Source: Terriglobia bacterium
GTDB lineage: Bacteria > Acidobacteriota > Terriglobia > Bryobacterales > Bryobacteraceae
Reading direction: 5' to 3'
NCBI GenBank assembly: GCA_003175985.1
Contig: PSRJ01000180.1
Location: forward strand, 1-41,770
DNA: 41,770 bases
Each line of letters opens with the position of its first letter. Within the stretch, counting starts at the first letter, position 1. The translations under genes and the position numbers were made by a program. Under the pieces are notes generated by a model. That model did not search any database. It was not told the origin of the DNA and was given only the letters and a program-made list of their open reading frames with translations. Below, piece after piece: positions 7,406-15,770 of the stretch.

Positions 7406-8938
7406 TCAGTTTCGAGCTTTTGCGACCGCGATGTCGCGCTGGTAGATCTGCTGGAACGCCGCGGCGGCGCGTTCGGCCGCCCACTGTTCGAGGTCGATTT
7501 CGCCTTGCGCGTGCACTTGCAACTCGACCCGGCCGTCGCTGAGACGGCAGTCTACGCCCCGGATGCGCTGGTCCTGGCTGCGGTCCAGGTTGTCGGCAAG
7601 CCGCAGGACCGGAATGAGGAGCAACAGGGCCCGCTTCTCCTCCGGCGTCAGCGCCTGGTAGGCGCTGTGCTCCGGGCTGGGCAGCGACTTGCGATGGTAG
7701 CGGCACAGGCCGGCGATGAGCAAGCGCTCCCGTTCGGTGAAACCCGCCAGGTCGGAATTGGCAACTACATACCAGGAATGCTTATGATGGCTCGCATCAC
7801 TCACGAAGTGGCCGACATCGTGAAGATAGGCCGCCGCCTCCAGCAGCTTTCCGTACCCTGGGGAGAGTTCGTGAAGCGGCTGCAAGGCTGTAAACAGGAG
7901 GTTTGCGATCTCAGCCACCTTGCGCCCATGATCCAGGGCGACTCCGTAGCGGCGTCCCATGGTCTCCACTTCCCGGCGCTGGTCGCGGCTGAGCCGCGAG
8001 AGTTCGGCGCCGACATTGCGCGCCGCCAGATCGGCGATGATACCGTCGCGAACGCCGGCCTTTGAATAGTAGACAGCCGGCAAATGGAATTGCTCCAGGA
8101 ACTCCAGCAGCACCGCAGTTCCCGGAACGATGATTTCCGCCCGCCGCGGCCCGATCCCTGTCACTTTCCGCCGCGCCGCCAATCCTGCGTTAGAGAGTTT
8201 GGCATACAGGCTCCGTACCTGGGTAGCGGGTATCCGCAGCCGGTCGACCTCTTCCCGCTTCGACCTCGGGACGCGCGCAATCGCACTAGCCACTGCTGCG
8301 GCTGTCGCGGACGTGGCAATGATGCGCTCCCACTTCTTGTGGCCAAGACGCCGCACGGCGCCTCCAAGCTTCTCCTGGATGTATTCCCGCATCTGGCGGA
8401 GCTGCTGCGGCAGGGGAGGGTCTTCTTTGAGGAAGTTCTCCCGCAGGCGCACGGCGCCCAGGGGTTTGGAGTAGGTCTCTTCCAGGCGGCCGTTCTCCGC
8501 CGCGATGATTTCCGCGCTGCCTCCGCCGATATCGATGATCAGCGTAGACCGGCCATTTTGCGGCCAGTTGCTTTCCACGCCCAGGTGTATGAGCCGCGCT
8601 TCTTCGCGGCCTGAGATAATCTCGACCGGTGTACCCGCGGCAGCCGACGCCCGGTCCAGAAAGGTCTTCTGGTTGCGTGTATCGCGAATGGCGCTGGTGG
8701 CCACTGCCCGCACTCCCACCACTTCCAGTTTGCGGTACAGCTCCGCCATCCGCGCCAGCACGACGCAGGTCGACTGCATCGCGTCTTCACTGACCGACCC
8801 ATTGCGAAAGACGCTTTCCCCCAGCCGCGTCACTTCGCGGTCGGAAGCCAGAATCCGCGGAGGCTGCCCCGGCACCACCTCTGCCGCCTCCATGCGAATC
8901 GAGTTGCTGCCGATATCAATGGCTGCGTAACGGGGCAT
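7406..8938 (-). CDS. ppx: Exopolyphosphatase / guanosine pentaphosphate phosphatase (Ppx/GppA) with HD-type C-terminal domain
   Basis: 510 residues, the length of two-domain Ppx proteins. The ASKHA phosphatase core begins with AAIDIGSNSIRM (phosphate-1 motif), has RAVATSAIRDTRN, the catalytic-Glu region ISGREEARLIHLGV, and LIIDIGGGSAEII (phosphate-2). The C-terminal half contains an HD-like helical domain with AAAYLHDVGHFV. These enzymes release phosphate from inorganic polyphosphate and/or hydrolyse pppGpp to ppGpp; which activity dominates cannot be read here. A degraded polyphosphate kinase 2 gene occurs 32 kb away in the window. It is 55 bp downstream of the flavin reductase on the same strand and may be in the same transcript. 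Confidence 0.88.
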   Translation of the reverse strand: MPRYAAIDIGSNSIRMEAAEVVPGQPPRILASDREVTRLGESVFRNGSVSEDAMQSTCVVLARMAELYRKLEVVGVRAVATSAIRDTRNQKTFLDRASAAAGTPVEIISGREEARLIHLGVESNWPQNGRSTLIIDIGGGSAEIIAAENGRLEETYSKPLGAVRLRENFLKEDPPLPQQLRQMREYIQEKLGGAVRRLGHKKWERIIATSATAAAVASAIARVPRSKREEVDRLRIPATQVRSLYAKLSNAGLAARRKVTGIGPRRAEIIVPGTAVLLEFLEQFHLPAVYYSKAGVRDGIIADLAARNVGAELSRLSRDQRREVETMGRRYGVALDHGRKVAEIANLLFTALQPLHELSPGYGKLLEAAAYLHDVGHFVSDASHHKHSWYVVANSDLAGFTERERLLIAGLCRYHRKSLPSPEHSAYQALTPEEKRALLLLIPVLRLADNLDRSQDQRIRGVDCRLSDGRVELQVHAQGEIDLEQWAAERAAAAFQQIYQRDIAVAKARN

Positions 8939-8993
8939 GGTTCCATGTTAACGGCAGAGCGGCCCCACCGCGCGTCTATGAGCGAAGCTCTTT

Positions 8994-9584
8994 CTACGTA
9001 ATCGGCGGGTCGATATTCCCAATCGAGAAGAGCGAGAACTCGTCTTGGGGCCACGGCGTCGGCTTAGCCTTCTCCGCGCGCAACTGCTGGTACTTGCCGG
9101 AGTAAAAGAGCAGCGGCCGATCGTCACGCGCTTCGAAGTGTTCCACGCGGCCGATGTAGAGCGTGTGGTCCCCGGCGGGATGCGCGTCGATCACCTCCAC
9201 CACGAAATAGGCCACGGCACCTTCGAGCAGCGGAACGCCGCGCCGTGTAGTGAACCGGAGATGCAGCCCTTCGACGGTGCGGCCCGCGAAGTGATTGCTC
9301 AGGATCTCCTGGTTTTCCGCCAGCACGCTGACGCCGTAGCGGCCGACCGCGGGAAGGATCTTGTGCATGTACGAGCGGTTGTCCAGCGACACCAGCACCA
9401 GCGGCGGGTCGAGTGACACCGACACAAACGCATTGGCCGTCATGCCGTGCGTGTGGTCGTCTTGTTGCGCTGTGACTACCGTGACTCCACTCGCGAACCG
9501 CCCCAGCGCGTTGCGGAACTGGCGCGTATCGAAGGCCGGAACGCCATCCGTTCCTTCCTTCCGCTCGGTCGTCACAGCACTCAT
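8994..9584 (-). CDS. Flavin reductase-like protein, HpaC/DIM6-NTAB family
   Basis: About 196 residues from the ATG at 9584, four bases after the stop of the monooxygenase gene. A GTG at 9602 would overlap that gene and is less likely; a GGTGGAG lies upstream of the ATG. Family features: RNALGRFASGVTVVTAQ, HGMTANAFVSVSLDPPLVLVSLDNRSYMH, and a middle HPAGDHTLYIGRVEHFEARDDRPLLFYSGKY. These are the split-barrel FMN/FAD:NAD(P)H reductases that supply reduced flavin to two-component monooxygenases. The immediately preceding HpaB-like gene gives it an obvious partner. Confidence 0.9.
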   Translation of the reverse strand: MSAVTTERKEGTDGVPAFDTRQFRNALGRFASGVTVVTAQQDDHTHGMTANAFVSVSLDPPLVLVSLDNRSYMHKILPAVGRYGVSVLAENQEILSNHFAGRTVEGLHLRFTTRRGVPLLEGAVAYFVVEVIDAHPAGDHTLYIGRVEHFEARDDRPLLFYSGKYQQLRAEKAKPTPWPQDEFSLFSIGNIDPPIT

Positions 9585-9588
9585 CGTA

Positions 9589-11175
9589 CTACGACGCTCC
9601 ACCGCCTTGTTTCATGACCTTGCTGATGTCGTCGGGGTTGATCAGGTCAGGCACTGTCCAGCCATCCAGGTCGTATTCGGCCATGCACTGTTCGGCAAAG
9701 CCCTTATACTTGGCGGATTGCCCGGTCAGATCGGCTACCATCAGCGTTTCAAACCGGATGCTTTCGTGGTTGCCGAAGTAGTTGCGCTCGTATAGTTCGT
9801 GGCGTCCGCCGAACTCCGTGCCCATCGCATCCCACATCAGTTTCATCAGCTTTACCCGGTCGAGGGCGGTGTAGCCGTTGGACCCGCGCACGAATTGGTC
9901 GAGATATTGGCGGATCTCGGGCACCTTGAAGTCACTCGAATGGGAAGGAAGATAGATGAGCGCGCTCGCGAGTACGTTCTCGACGATCTCCTTCAGGCGC
10001 GGGTAAACAAAGTTCGACGCTACCCGATATGCTAAGCCGTAATCCAGGTTGGGCAAAACATATCCCGGTGTCCATGGAGTGGTCGTGCGCGCCATCGCGT
10101 CGGTCAGGCCCCAGAACATGTTTCGCCACGCCAGCACTTCACCCACCTGCGCCTGCACGCCGCGGAAGTCCTTCGCACCGGTGGCGTCGACGCCCTTCAA
10201 CAGCAATCCGGCGATGAAGTCGAGCTTCACCGCCAGCCGCACGCAGCCGTGGAACATGAAGCGAGGTAAGAATCCGGATCGCGGGAAGAAGTTGTTCACC
10301 TTGTCGATATCGCCGTACGCGAACACGTTTTCCCAGGGGATGAAGACCTTGTCGAAAACAATGATCGAGTCGTTCTCATCCAGGCGGCTCGATAGAGGGT
10401 AATCGAAAGGACTGCCGGTCGCGGCCGCCTGGAATTCGTAAGAGGGCCGGCAAAACAGCTTCATGCCCGGGGCGTCGGTGGGCACAATGCACACAAAGGC
10501 GAAATCCTTGGTCTTGATCGGCAGCGCCCCATTGTTGGCGATGAAGTTGTAATGCGTAAGGGTTGAGGTGGTCGCCACCACTTTAGCGCCGCTTACGATC
10601 AGGCCGCCGTCTGTCTCTTTCTCCACGTGCATGTAGACATCGCGAACTTCAGAGAGTTCCTTGTTGCGGTCCACCGGTGGATTGACGATGGCGTGGTTGA
10701 CAAAGGTGACTTCTTCCTGGACTTTCTTGTACCAGCGCCGCGCATTCTCATCGAACGGCTTATAGAAATCGGAGTTGGCGCCGAGCGTGGCCAGGAAGGC
10801 CGCCTTGTAGTCAGGGCTCCGGCCCATCCACCCGTATGTGACGCGTGCCCATTCGGCAATTGCATCGCGCGCCGCCACCAGTTCCTCCGCGTTCCTCGTG
10901 GCCCGATAGAACTTGTGCGTGAATCCGCCGCTGCCGGTATCCGTCTCGATGCACAGTGTGCTCTTACGCTCGTCGTGCAGCGCATCGTAGAGCCGCGCCA
11001 GCATGCGCACGGTGTTGCGGAACGCCGGATGCGTCGTTACGTCCTTGACCCGTTCCCCGTAGATCCAGATCTCGCGGCCATCCCGCAGGCTCTCCATGTA
11101 TTCTTTGCCCGTATACGGACGGGTCCGGGTTGCGGTAGTCGGCTCGGCCGTTTGGGTCTTTTCGTTTGTAAGCAC
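9589..11175 (-). CDS. hpaB: HpaB-type FADH2-dependent aromatic monooxygenase, oxygenase component
   Basis: 528 residues, normal for the 4-hydroxyphenylacetate 3-monooxygenase / PvcC / 4-hydroxybutyryl-CoA dehydratase family. Start is a GTG with GGAG seven bases upstream. Seen motifs: [21 protein letters not shown] at the N-terminus (family signature), [12 protein letters not shown], the central flavin region [21 protein letters not shown], and [12 protein letters not shown]. The enzyme hydroxylates a phenolic ring ortho to the hydroxyl using reduced flavin from a separate reductase, here the next gene. The gene is preceded by a bicupin 15 bp upstream, suggesting a phenol oxidation pathway. 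True substrate unknown; hpaB is used as the family symbol. Confidence 0.88.
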   Translation of the reverse strand: MLTNEKTQTAEPTTATRTRPYTGKEYMESLRDGREIWIYGERVKDVTTHPAFRNTVRMLARLYDALHDERKSTLCIETDTGSGGFTHKFYRATRNAEELVAARDAIAEWARVTYGWMGRSPDYKAAFLATLGANSDFYKPFDENARRWYKKVQEEVTFVNHAIVNPPVDRNKELSEVRDVYMHVEKETDGGLIVSGAKVVATTSTLTHYNFIANNGALPIKTKDFAFVCIVPTDAPGMKLFCRPSYEFQAAATGSPFDYPLSSRLDENDSIIVFDKVFIPWENVFAYGDIDKVNNFFPRSGFLPRFMFHGCVRLAVKLDFIAGLLLKGVDATGAKDFRGVQAQVGEVLAWRNMFWGLTDAMARTTTPWTPGYVLPNLDYGLAYRVASNFVYPRLKEIVENVLASALIYLPSHSSDFKVPEIRQYLDQFVRGSNGYTALDRVKLMKLMWDAMGTEFGGRHELYERNYFGNHESIRFETLMVADLTGQSAKYKGFAEQCMAEYDLDGWTVPDLINPDDISKVMKQGGGAS

Positions 11176-11190
11176 GCTATCTCTCCAGAA

Positions 11191-12027
11191 TTAAACAGAA
11201 ACCTTATCAAATTGCAGCCAGTCACGCTCAAACCGGAACACTTCCTTCGCCGGCGGCAGGGGGGCTTGCGTTTCGATCCAGCGCACCGGCTCGTTGCCGA
11301 GATTGGCGAAGCTGTGGATACAGCCCACGCTGGTCCAGATCACATCTCCGGGTCCGAGATCGTACGTCTTGCCATCGGCGGTGGCTCTCACGCGTCCGTG
11401 CACGATCAAATAGGATTCCTCAAAGGTGTGGTCATGAGTATCGATCTTCGCTCCGGGCATGTATTGAATGAGGAAGAGCGACTGATGGATGGCGCCGAAG
11501 GAGCGATCCACGAACATCTTGATCGCCACGCCCGTGGTTGGATTGAACCCTTCCATCTGCGAAGCGCCTCCGGGTACGGGCAATTGCGATTCGTCGAAAT
11601 GGCCCACCAGACCGTCGTTCTCCGCCGGAGGAGCGTCGCCGTTCACGAAGAACGTGTCGCGGCCATACTCGGCGGGCCGCGGCTGAGGCGCCTGCATCTC
11701 CAACCACCGAACCGGCCGGCCGCTTTCGTTGCGCCATGCGTGTGTAACCCCGGTTCGAATCAAGCCGAAATTGCCGGCTGCGAGCTGGTGCGTTTTCTGT
11801 CCGATTCGGGCGGCGACATTTCCTTCCAGGATATAGAAGCTCTCCTCGAAAGAATGCAGATGCGGCTCTATCGTTCCGCCGGGCGCAAGGTAACACACAC
11901 CGACGCCCATATGGACGGAGCCCATATTGTGATGGACATAACCGGACCGGCGGAAACCCGTGGTGTGCTCCGTGTAGAGTGCGGGAGCGCGCGCGCTCGA
12001 TTCATCGATCCTGGAAACGTAGTGCAT
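11191..12027 (-). CDS. Bicupin protein (two metal-binding cupin domains)
   Basis: 278 residues with an AAGGAGACGAAG ribosome site directly before the ATG. Two cupin barrels each keep a full metal set: domain 1 has IEPHLHSFEESFYILEG and GVTHAW; domain 2 has IDTHDHTFEESYLIVHG and VGCIHSF. The architecture resembles (S)-ureidoglycine aminohydrolase-like and dioxygenase-like bicupins, but no purine-degradation genes are near. As first gene of a probable operon with an HpaB oxygenase and flavin reductase, a role on the hydroxylated aromatic product, such as ring cleavage or isomerisation, is a reasonable inference but not proven. Duplicated HTFEESY/HSFEESF motifs suggest internal duplication. Confidence 0.8.
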   Translation of the reverse strand: MHYVSRIDESSARAPALYTEHTTGFRRSGYVHHNMGSVHMGVGVCYLAPGGTIEPHLHSFEESFYILEGNVAARIGQKTHQLAAGNFGLIRTGVTHAWRNESGRPVRWLEMQAPQPRPAEYGRDTFFVNGDAPPAENDGLVGHFDESQLPVPGGASQMEGFNPTTGVAIKMFVDRSFGAIHQSLFLIQYMPGAKIDTHDHTFEESYLIVHGRVRATADGKTYDLGPGDVIWTSVGCIHSFANLGNEPVRWIETQAPLPPAKEVFRFERDWLQFDKVSV

Positions 12028-12110
12028 CTTCGTCTCCTTGTTTCAGGCCATGTAGTCTGCTCATCATACGCTATCGAAGGCTTCCGGGGCGAAGCTTGCA
12101 AAAACTCGCC

Positions 12111-12124
12111 TTTCTGAACAGAAA
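12111..12124. promoter_or_regulatory. Perfect inverted repeat in the divergent bicupin / anti-sigma promoter region
   Basis: The 157-bp space 12028-12184 separates the divergent bicupin operon and chrR-like gene. It holds TTTCTG-AA-CAGAAA, 6-bp perfect arms, 87 bp from the bicupin ATG and 61 bp from the anti-sigma ATG. On the minus strand TATGAT (12063-12068) could be a -10 without an obvious -35, which would fit an activator-dependent promoter. Function is inferred from position and symmetry only. Confidence 0.35.
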
Positions 12125-12184
12125 CCTGACTTTGGCTGCCCAACGAGCAACGAGAGCCTTACTGACGGTATGATGAAGTGAGGC

Positions 12185-12748
12185 ATGACCAATCATTCCA
12201 GCGCGACCGACGAGATCCGTGAGCGCGCTTCCACGTACGCGCTGGGACTCCTCGATGGCCCGGAAACCCTCGAATTTGAGGAGCACCTCGGCGATTGTGC
12301 GGTATGCCGATCGGAGGTGAGAGCCTTTCGGGAAGTGACCGGTGAATTGGCGTACCTCGCGCCAACCGTCCGTCCGGCGCCGCGCCTCAAACGGGAGTTG
12401 CTGCGCAAGGTTCGATTCGAACACTTATTGGTAAGGGCGGACGAAGGTGCGTGGGAGCAAACACCATTTCCGGGCGTCGAGCTTCGGCACCTGTTCGTGG
12501 ATGAGGTGACCGGTGCTGTGACTTCGCTGCTGCGCGCGGCCGCGGGCGCCTTCTACCCGGCTCACCGGCACGGCGGACTCGAACACGTCTATGTAATTGA
12601 CGGAGACATGATCTTCAACGATCACACCCTCAATACCGGCGATTACGAGGTGAGCGCCGGATCCTCGCACCATTCTTCGATTACGACCGAAACCGGGTGC
12701 CTGGCTTTGATCATCCACAATAAAGCCGATAAAGTGCTCCTCTCCTGA
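12185..12748 (+). CDS. ChrR-like cupin anti-sigma factor with zinc-binding ASD
   Basis: 187 residues. The N-terminal anti-sigma domain has the ZAS pattern EEHLGDCAVC (HxxxCxxC, residues ~38-47) after ERASTYALGLLDGPE. The C-terminal cupin (~90-187) has metal ligands YPAHRHGGLEHVYVIDGD and a later SSHHSS, typical of ChrR proteins that respond to singlet oxygen or organic peroxide, or redox and metal state. It ends 6 bp before the ECF sigma gene, so the two are surely co-expressed. The order anti-sigma then sigma is the reverse of the common rpoE-chrR arrangement. It should bind the sigma factor until the cupin and zinc site are perturbed. Confidence 0.87.
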   Translation: MTNHSSATDEIRERASTYALGLLDGPETLEFEEHLGDCAVCRSEVRAFREVTGELAYLAPTVRPAPRLKRELLRKVRFEHLLVRADEGAWEQTPFPGVELRHLFVDEVTGAVTSLLRAAAGAFYPAHRHGGLEHVYVIDGDMIFNDHTLNTGDYEVSAGSSHHSSITTETGCLALIIHNKADKVLLS

Positions 12749-12754
12749 GACCGC

Positions 12755-13357
12755 ATGAACAGGCCGGGTTCTGGAGCAGGTGATCCAAAAGCCGCGCGGG
12801 AGACCGCGTGGCGCGGCTACTTGTTGCTTGTTGCCGCCGGAGACCAAAGCGCTCTCGCCGCCTTCTATGATGAGTCGAGTCAACTAGTGTATTCCCTGGT
12901 CCTGCGTGTCCTGGGCGATGTCGCCGATGCCGAAGAGGTAGCCATGGATGTCTACACGCAGGTCTGGAAGAGTGCCGGCACCTATGATGATTCGCGCGGG
13001 AATGTAACCGCCTGGCTCATGACATTGGCTCGCAACCGTGCCATCGATCGTCTGCGCTCGCGAAATACCCGCCTGCAGAAAGAAGCGCCTCTGCCGGAGG
13101 CTTTCGATTTCCCGGCGAGCAGCATATCCCCGGAGCGCGAGACGCAGGAAACACAGCGCCGCCGGAGGGTTGCCGCCGCGCTGCAGACGCTCTCCCCGGA
13201 GCAGCGTGAAGTGGTGCAGCTCGCATTCTTCTCCGGACTCACGCACAGTGAGCTGGCGACCCGTCTCCAGCAGCCCCTGGGCACAGTGAAGACTCGCATC
13301 CGCATGGGTATGATGAAACTGCGCGAGCAACTCGAGCCCCTGTCGCTCGCCTATTAA
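12755..13357 (+). CDS. ECF-type RNA polymerase sigma factor
   Basis: 200 residues. Region 2 is clear: ALAAFYDESSQLVYSLVLRV, then DAEEVAMDVYTQVWKSAGTYD and NVTAWLMTLARNRAIDRLRS. Region 4 follows: ALQTLSPEQREVVQLAFFSG, LTHSELATRLQQPLGTVKTR, with the helix-turn-helix at ~160-185. The long SigK/ECF11-like region 2 and the adjacent ChrR-type anti-sigma place it with stress-responsive sigma factors of the RpoE/SigK type. I found no obvious copy of the proteobacterial RpoE TGATCC promoter upstream of the pair, so autoregulation is unproven. It converges on the response regulator gene with only 21 bp between stops. Confidence 0.9.
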   Translation: MNRPGSGAGDPKAARETAWRGYLLLVAAGDQSALAAFYDESSQLVYSLVLRVLGDVADAEEVAMDVYTQVWKSAGTYDDSRGNVTAWLMTLARNRAIDRLRSRNTRLQKEAPLPEAFDFPASSISPERETQETQRRRRVAAALQTLSPEQREVVQLAFFSGLTHSELATRLQQPLGTVKTRIRMGMMKLREQLEPLSLAY

Positions 13358-13378
13358 GGTACAGTGCGCGATCGGCTT

Positions 13379-14617
13379 TTAGATGAGCCGCTTCAAGCGG
13401 GCGATCAATTCCGGTGGGTTAAACGGCTTCACCACGTAGTCGTTGGCGCCCAGATCGAACCCGAGCAACACATCTTTTTCCTGTTGGCGTGCCGTGAGCA
13501 TCAACACCGGAAGATCGAGGCCGCGTTCCCGTACGCGGACCAACGTTTCGAATCCATCCATCACCGGCATGTTGACATCGAGGATCATGGCTGTCGGCTG
13601 GCGGCGTTCCAGCATTTCAAGTGCCTCGGCCCCATTTGCAGCAACCCGGCACTCCACCCCGTTCCTGGTCAGCGAGGCGCGAATCAGCGTGCGGACGTCG
13701 ATGTCGTCGTCCACAATCAGAATCTCTGCGCCGTCCAACGGAGAGCCTCGCCTGCGTGGAACGGCCTGTTTCTCCACCGGCAGAATATTCCGCGTGAGCG
13801 CCATGCTCAACCGCAATATGGCCTCCTCCGGCTGCCAGCCGTCGATCAGGAACTCAGCGGCACGCGCCTGGACCTCGTGATCCAGGGTGAGCAGAGCCTC
13901 CCGCGTCCCTACCAGAACCAATGCCTGATCCGGCGCAAGAGGGACGCGAGCAGCGAACCTCGATGCACTTTCTGAGCGGGCATGTACCAGAATCAGCCTG
14001 CAGGAGGCCACGATCTCGGAGCCCGCTTGTTCCCAGGCCTGAAGCAGGCGTGGCAATGCCTCCACCCTCTCCAGAGCGGCACAGATCAGTTCCGCTTCCT
14101 TTTCGGCGAATCCGATCAATGCTACGCGTCTGCCGCGCAGCGCTTGCGAGACGAGCTCGGGTACCGGAATGACCGGTTGGTTCGCCTCCGACGAGGTCCC
14201 GGCCGGGGCGGGGCCCGGCGTTGGCGAAGCTGTAGCCGGCGGGGACGGCGCCTGACCCTTGAGGCACGCCTGCAGGCGATCGCCAATTTGGCGGACGTCG
14301 ATCGGCTTCTCCAGGAACCCGTCACAACCAACTTCCCGGGCCGAACTCTCGTCCGCCGCCGAAGCCGATGTGCCCACCACAAGAATGGCGCTCGTCTGCG
14401 CATTCTGCTTGATCTGGCCGGCCAGTTCGAACCCGCTCATGCCGGGAAGCTTTAGCGCCGACAGGACCATTTCGGGGCGGCTCGTCCGCAGCGTCGTCAA
14501 GGCCTGCTCTCCGTTCGATGCTACCTGGACACGCCAGCCTTCGGCGCGCAGCGCGGCCGCCATCATCTTGAGCTCAATGGGATTCGACTCCACCAGGAGA
14601 AGCGTATGATTCGCCAT
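13379..14617 (-). CDS. Multi-receiver response regulator: degenerate receiver, probable second degenerate receiver, canonical C-terminal receiver
   Basis: 412 residues with no DNA-binding or enzymatic output. Residues 1-118 fold like a receiver, but the acid pair is reduced to E10-S11 and the phospho-acceptor Asp position is Ala54 (VLSALKLPGMSG); Lys104 remains (FLEKPID). After a Pro/Ala linker, residues ~160-285 again have receiver-like secondary structure (RRVALIGFAEKEAELI, CRLILVHA, QALVLVGT, AAEFLIDGWQPEEAIL) without the catalytic residues. The last domain (~297-412) is canonical: ILIVDDDIDV, phospho-Asp near 346 in ILDVNMPVMDG, LMLTAR, YVVKPFNPPEL. It is divergently placed next to the GGDEF/hybrid kinase operon, its likely partner. 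Assignment of the middle domain is inference from pattern. Confidence 0.82.
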   Translation of the reverse strand: MANHTLLLVESNPIELKMMAAALRAEGWRVQVASNGEQALTTLRTSRPEMVLSALKLPGMSGFELAGQIKQNAQTSAILVVGTSASAADESSAREVGCDGFLEKPIDVRQIGDRLQACLKGQAPSPPATASPTPGPAPAGTSSEANQPVIPVPELVSQALRGRRVALIGFAEKEAELICAALERVEALPRLLQAWEQAGSEIVASCRLILVHARSESASRFAARVPLAPDQALVLVGTREALLTLDHEVQARAAEFLIDGWQPEEAILRLSMALTRNILPVEKQAVPRRRGSPLDGAEILIVDDDIDVRTLIRASLTRNGVECRVAANGAEALEMLERRQPTAMILDVNMPVMDGFETLVRVRERGLDLPVLMLTARQQEKDVLLGFDLGANDYVVKPFNPPELIARLKRLI

Positions 14618-14744
14618 GCGGCTTACCGGTCCATTTCAGCCTAGCATCCAGCGTGTAAGACTTTCTCGAATTCCTCAGGGCGGCTGCCGATGAGTCTGTC
14701 AGCGCCGATTTCGCGCGCGTCCAACCCTCCGGAGGCAATTAGCG

Positions 14745-15770
14745 TTGATTTCAATTGGAAAGCAAATCAGGGAATTGGAGCACTTCGCGCCGCGCGTGGA
14801 GGCACTGCGGAAGGCCTTTCTAGGAGTGGCGGCCGCGCTTCCTCAGACTGCGCTTCCCGCCAATCCTGCTCTCTCCGGGCAGTGTAAGGCCAATATCGAG
14901 CGCCTCACGGGGCCGCTGGACGAAGACGCACCGGTAAAGGCGATCGACGAGGCGAGCAAGGTCGCTCTGCAGCAGATCGATGAGATCTGCCGTTCCAACG
15001 AGTCGGCCCTGAAGGAGCGCGACACCACCCTCCAGGAAGTGGTCGTGGCGCTCGCGGGCGTGGTGGGCAACTTCAAAATCAGCGGCGAGCGGCACAAAAC
15101 CAATCTCAGCACTGTGGCGGAAAGCTTTGACACGCTTGCAGGGGTGGAAGATATCACCGAACTCCGGCGGCGCCTGCGCAATGATGTCGCGCGTCTGCGT
15201 CAGTCGGTGGAAGAGATGCGACGCGAAAATGACGAGCTGGTGCAACGGTTCGAATCGCAGGTGACCGGCTTCGAGCATCGTCTACAGAGCGCCCGAAAGG
15301 ACTCCGGCATTGACCACCTCACCGGCTTAGGCAATCGAAGGGAAGCGGAACGCCAGCTATCTGAAATCCCCAAGGAGACCGGGCCGGTCTGCGTGCTGCT
15401 CTTCGATATCGAAGGATTCCGGGATATCAACCAGCGGCAAGGCACGATGTTCGGCGATAAGCTGTTGCGCGCCCTGGCTCATCTGCTGAGCGGCACTTTT
15501 TCCGGCGAAGATGTTCCGTTCCGCTGGGGATCGGATGAGTTTCTGGTAATCGCTCGGGCCTCGCTGCGAACGTGCGACGAGCGTGGCCGGCAAATCTGTG
15601 CCCGGCTGGCTTCGGGTGGCGGCTATTACTCGATGTCTGGCGGCTCGAAGGAACCATTGCGCGCGAAGGTAGCCCTCGGAGTGGTTCAATACCGCCCCGG
15701 AGAAACAGTCGAGGAGTTGCAGCGGCGGGCGCAAGCTGCCTTGGACCAAAACCGGAAGGCCACGCGATGA
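14745..15770 (+). CDS. Coiled-coil GGDEF-domain protein with variant GSDEF site
   Basis: 341 residues. The only supported start is TTG at 14745, nine bases after GGAGG (14731-14735); an in-frame stop at 14691 rules out a longer product. Residues 1-180 are mostly helical or coiled coil ([20 protein letters not shown]). The GGDEF domain begins with [17 protein letters not shown] and has [16 protein letters not shown] and the signature [12 protein letters not shown]. The second Gly of GGDEF is Ser, and there is no RxxD inhibitory site in front. It may be a weak diguanylate cyclase or a GTP/c-di-GMP sensor. Its TGA overlaps the next gene's ATG (ATGA), so it is translationally coupled with the hybrid kinase. 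Confidence 0.85.
   Translation: MISIGKQIRELEHFAPRVEALRKAFLGVAAALPQTALPANPALSGQCKANIERLTGPLDEDAPVKAIDEASKVALQQIDEICRSNESALKERDTTLQEVVVALAGVVGNFKISGERHKTNLSTVAESFDTLAGVEDITELRRRLRNDVARLRQSVEEMRRENDELVQRFESQVTGFEHRLQSARKDSGIDHLTGLGNRREAERQLSEIPKETGPVCVLLFDIEGFRDINQRQGTMFGDKLLRALAHLLSGTFSGEDVPFRWGSDEFLVIARASLRTCDERGRQICARLASGGGYYSMSGGSKEPLRAKVALGVVQYRPGETVEELQRRAQAALDQNRKATR

Noticed and set aside
10627-12117. 496-residue plus-strand frame across the hpaB and bicupin genes
   Set aside because: Shadow of two well-supported minus-strand genes; no recognisable domain.
15572-15766. N-terminal extension of the histidine kinase inside the GGDEF gene
   Set aside because: The ATGA overlap start at 15767 is better placed; the extension is out-of-frame shadow text.
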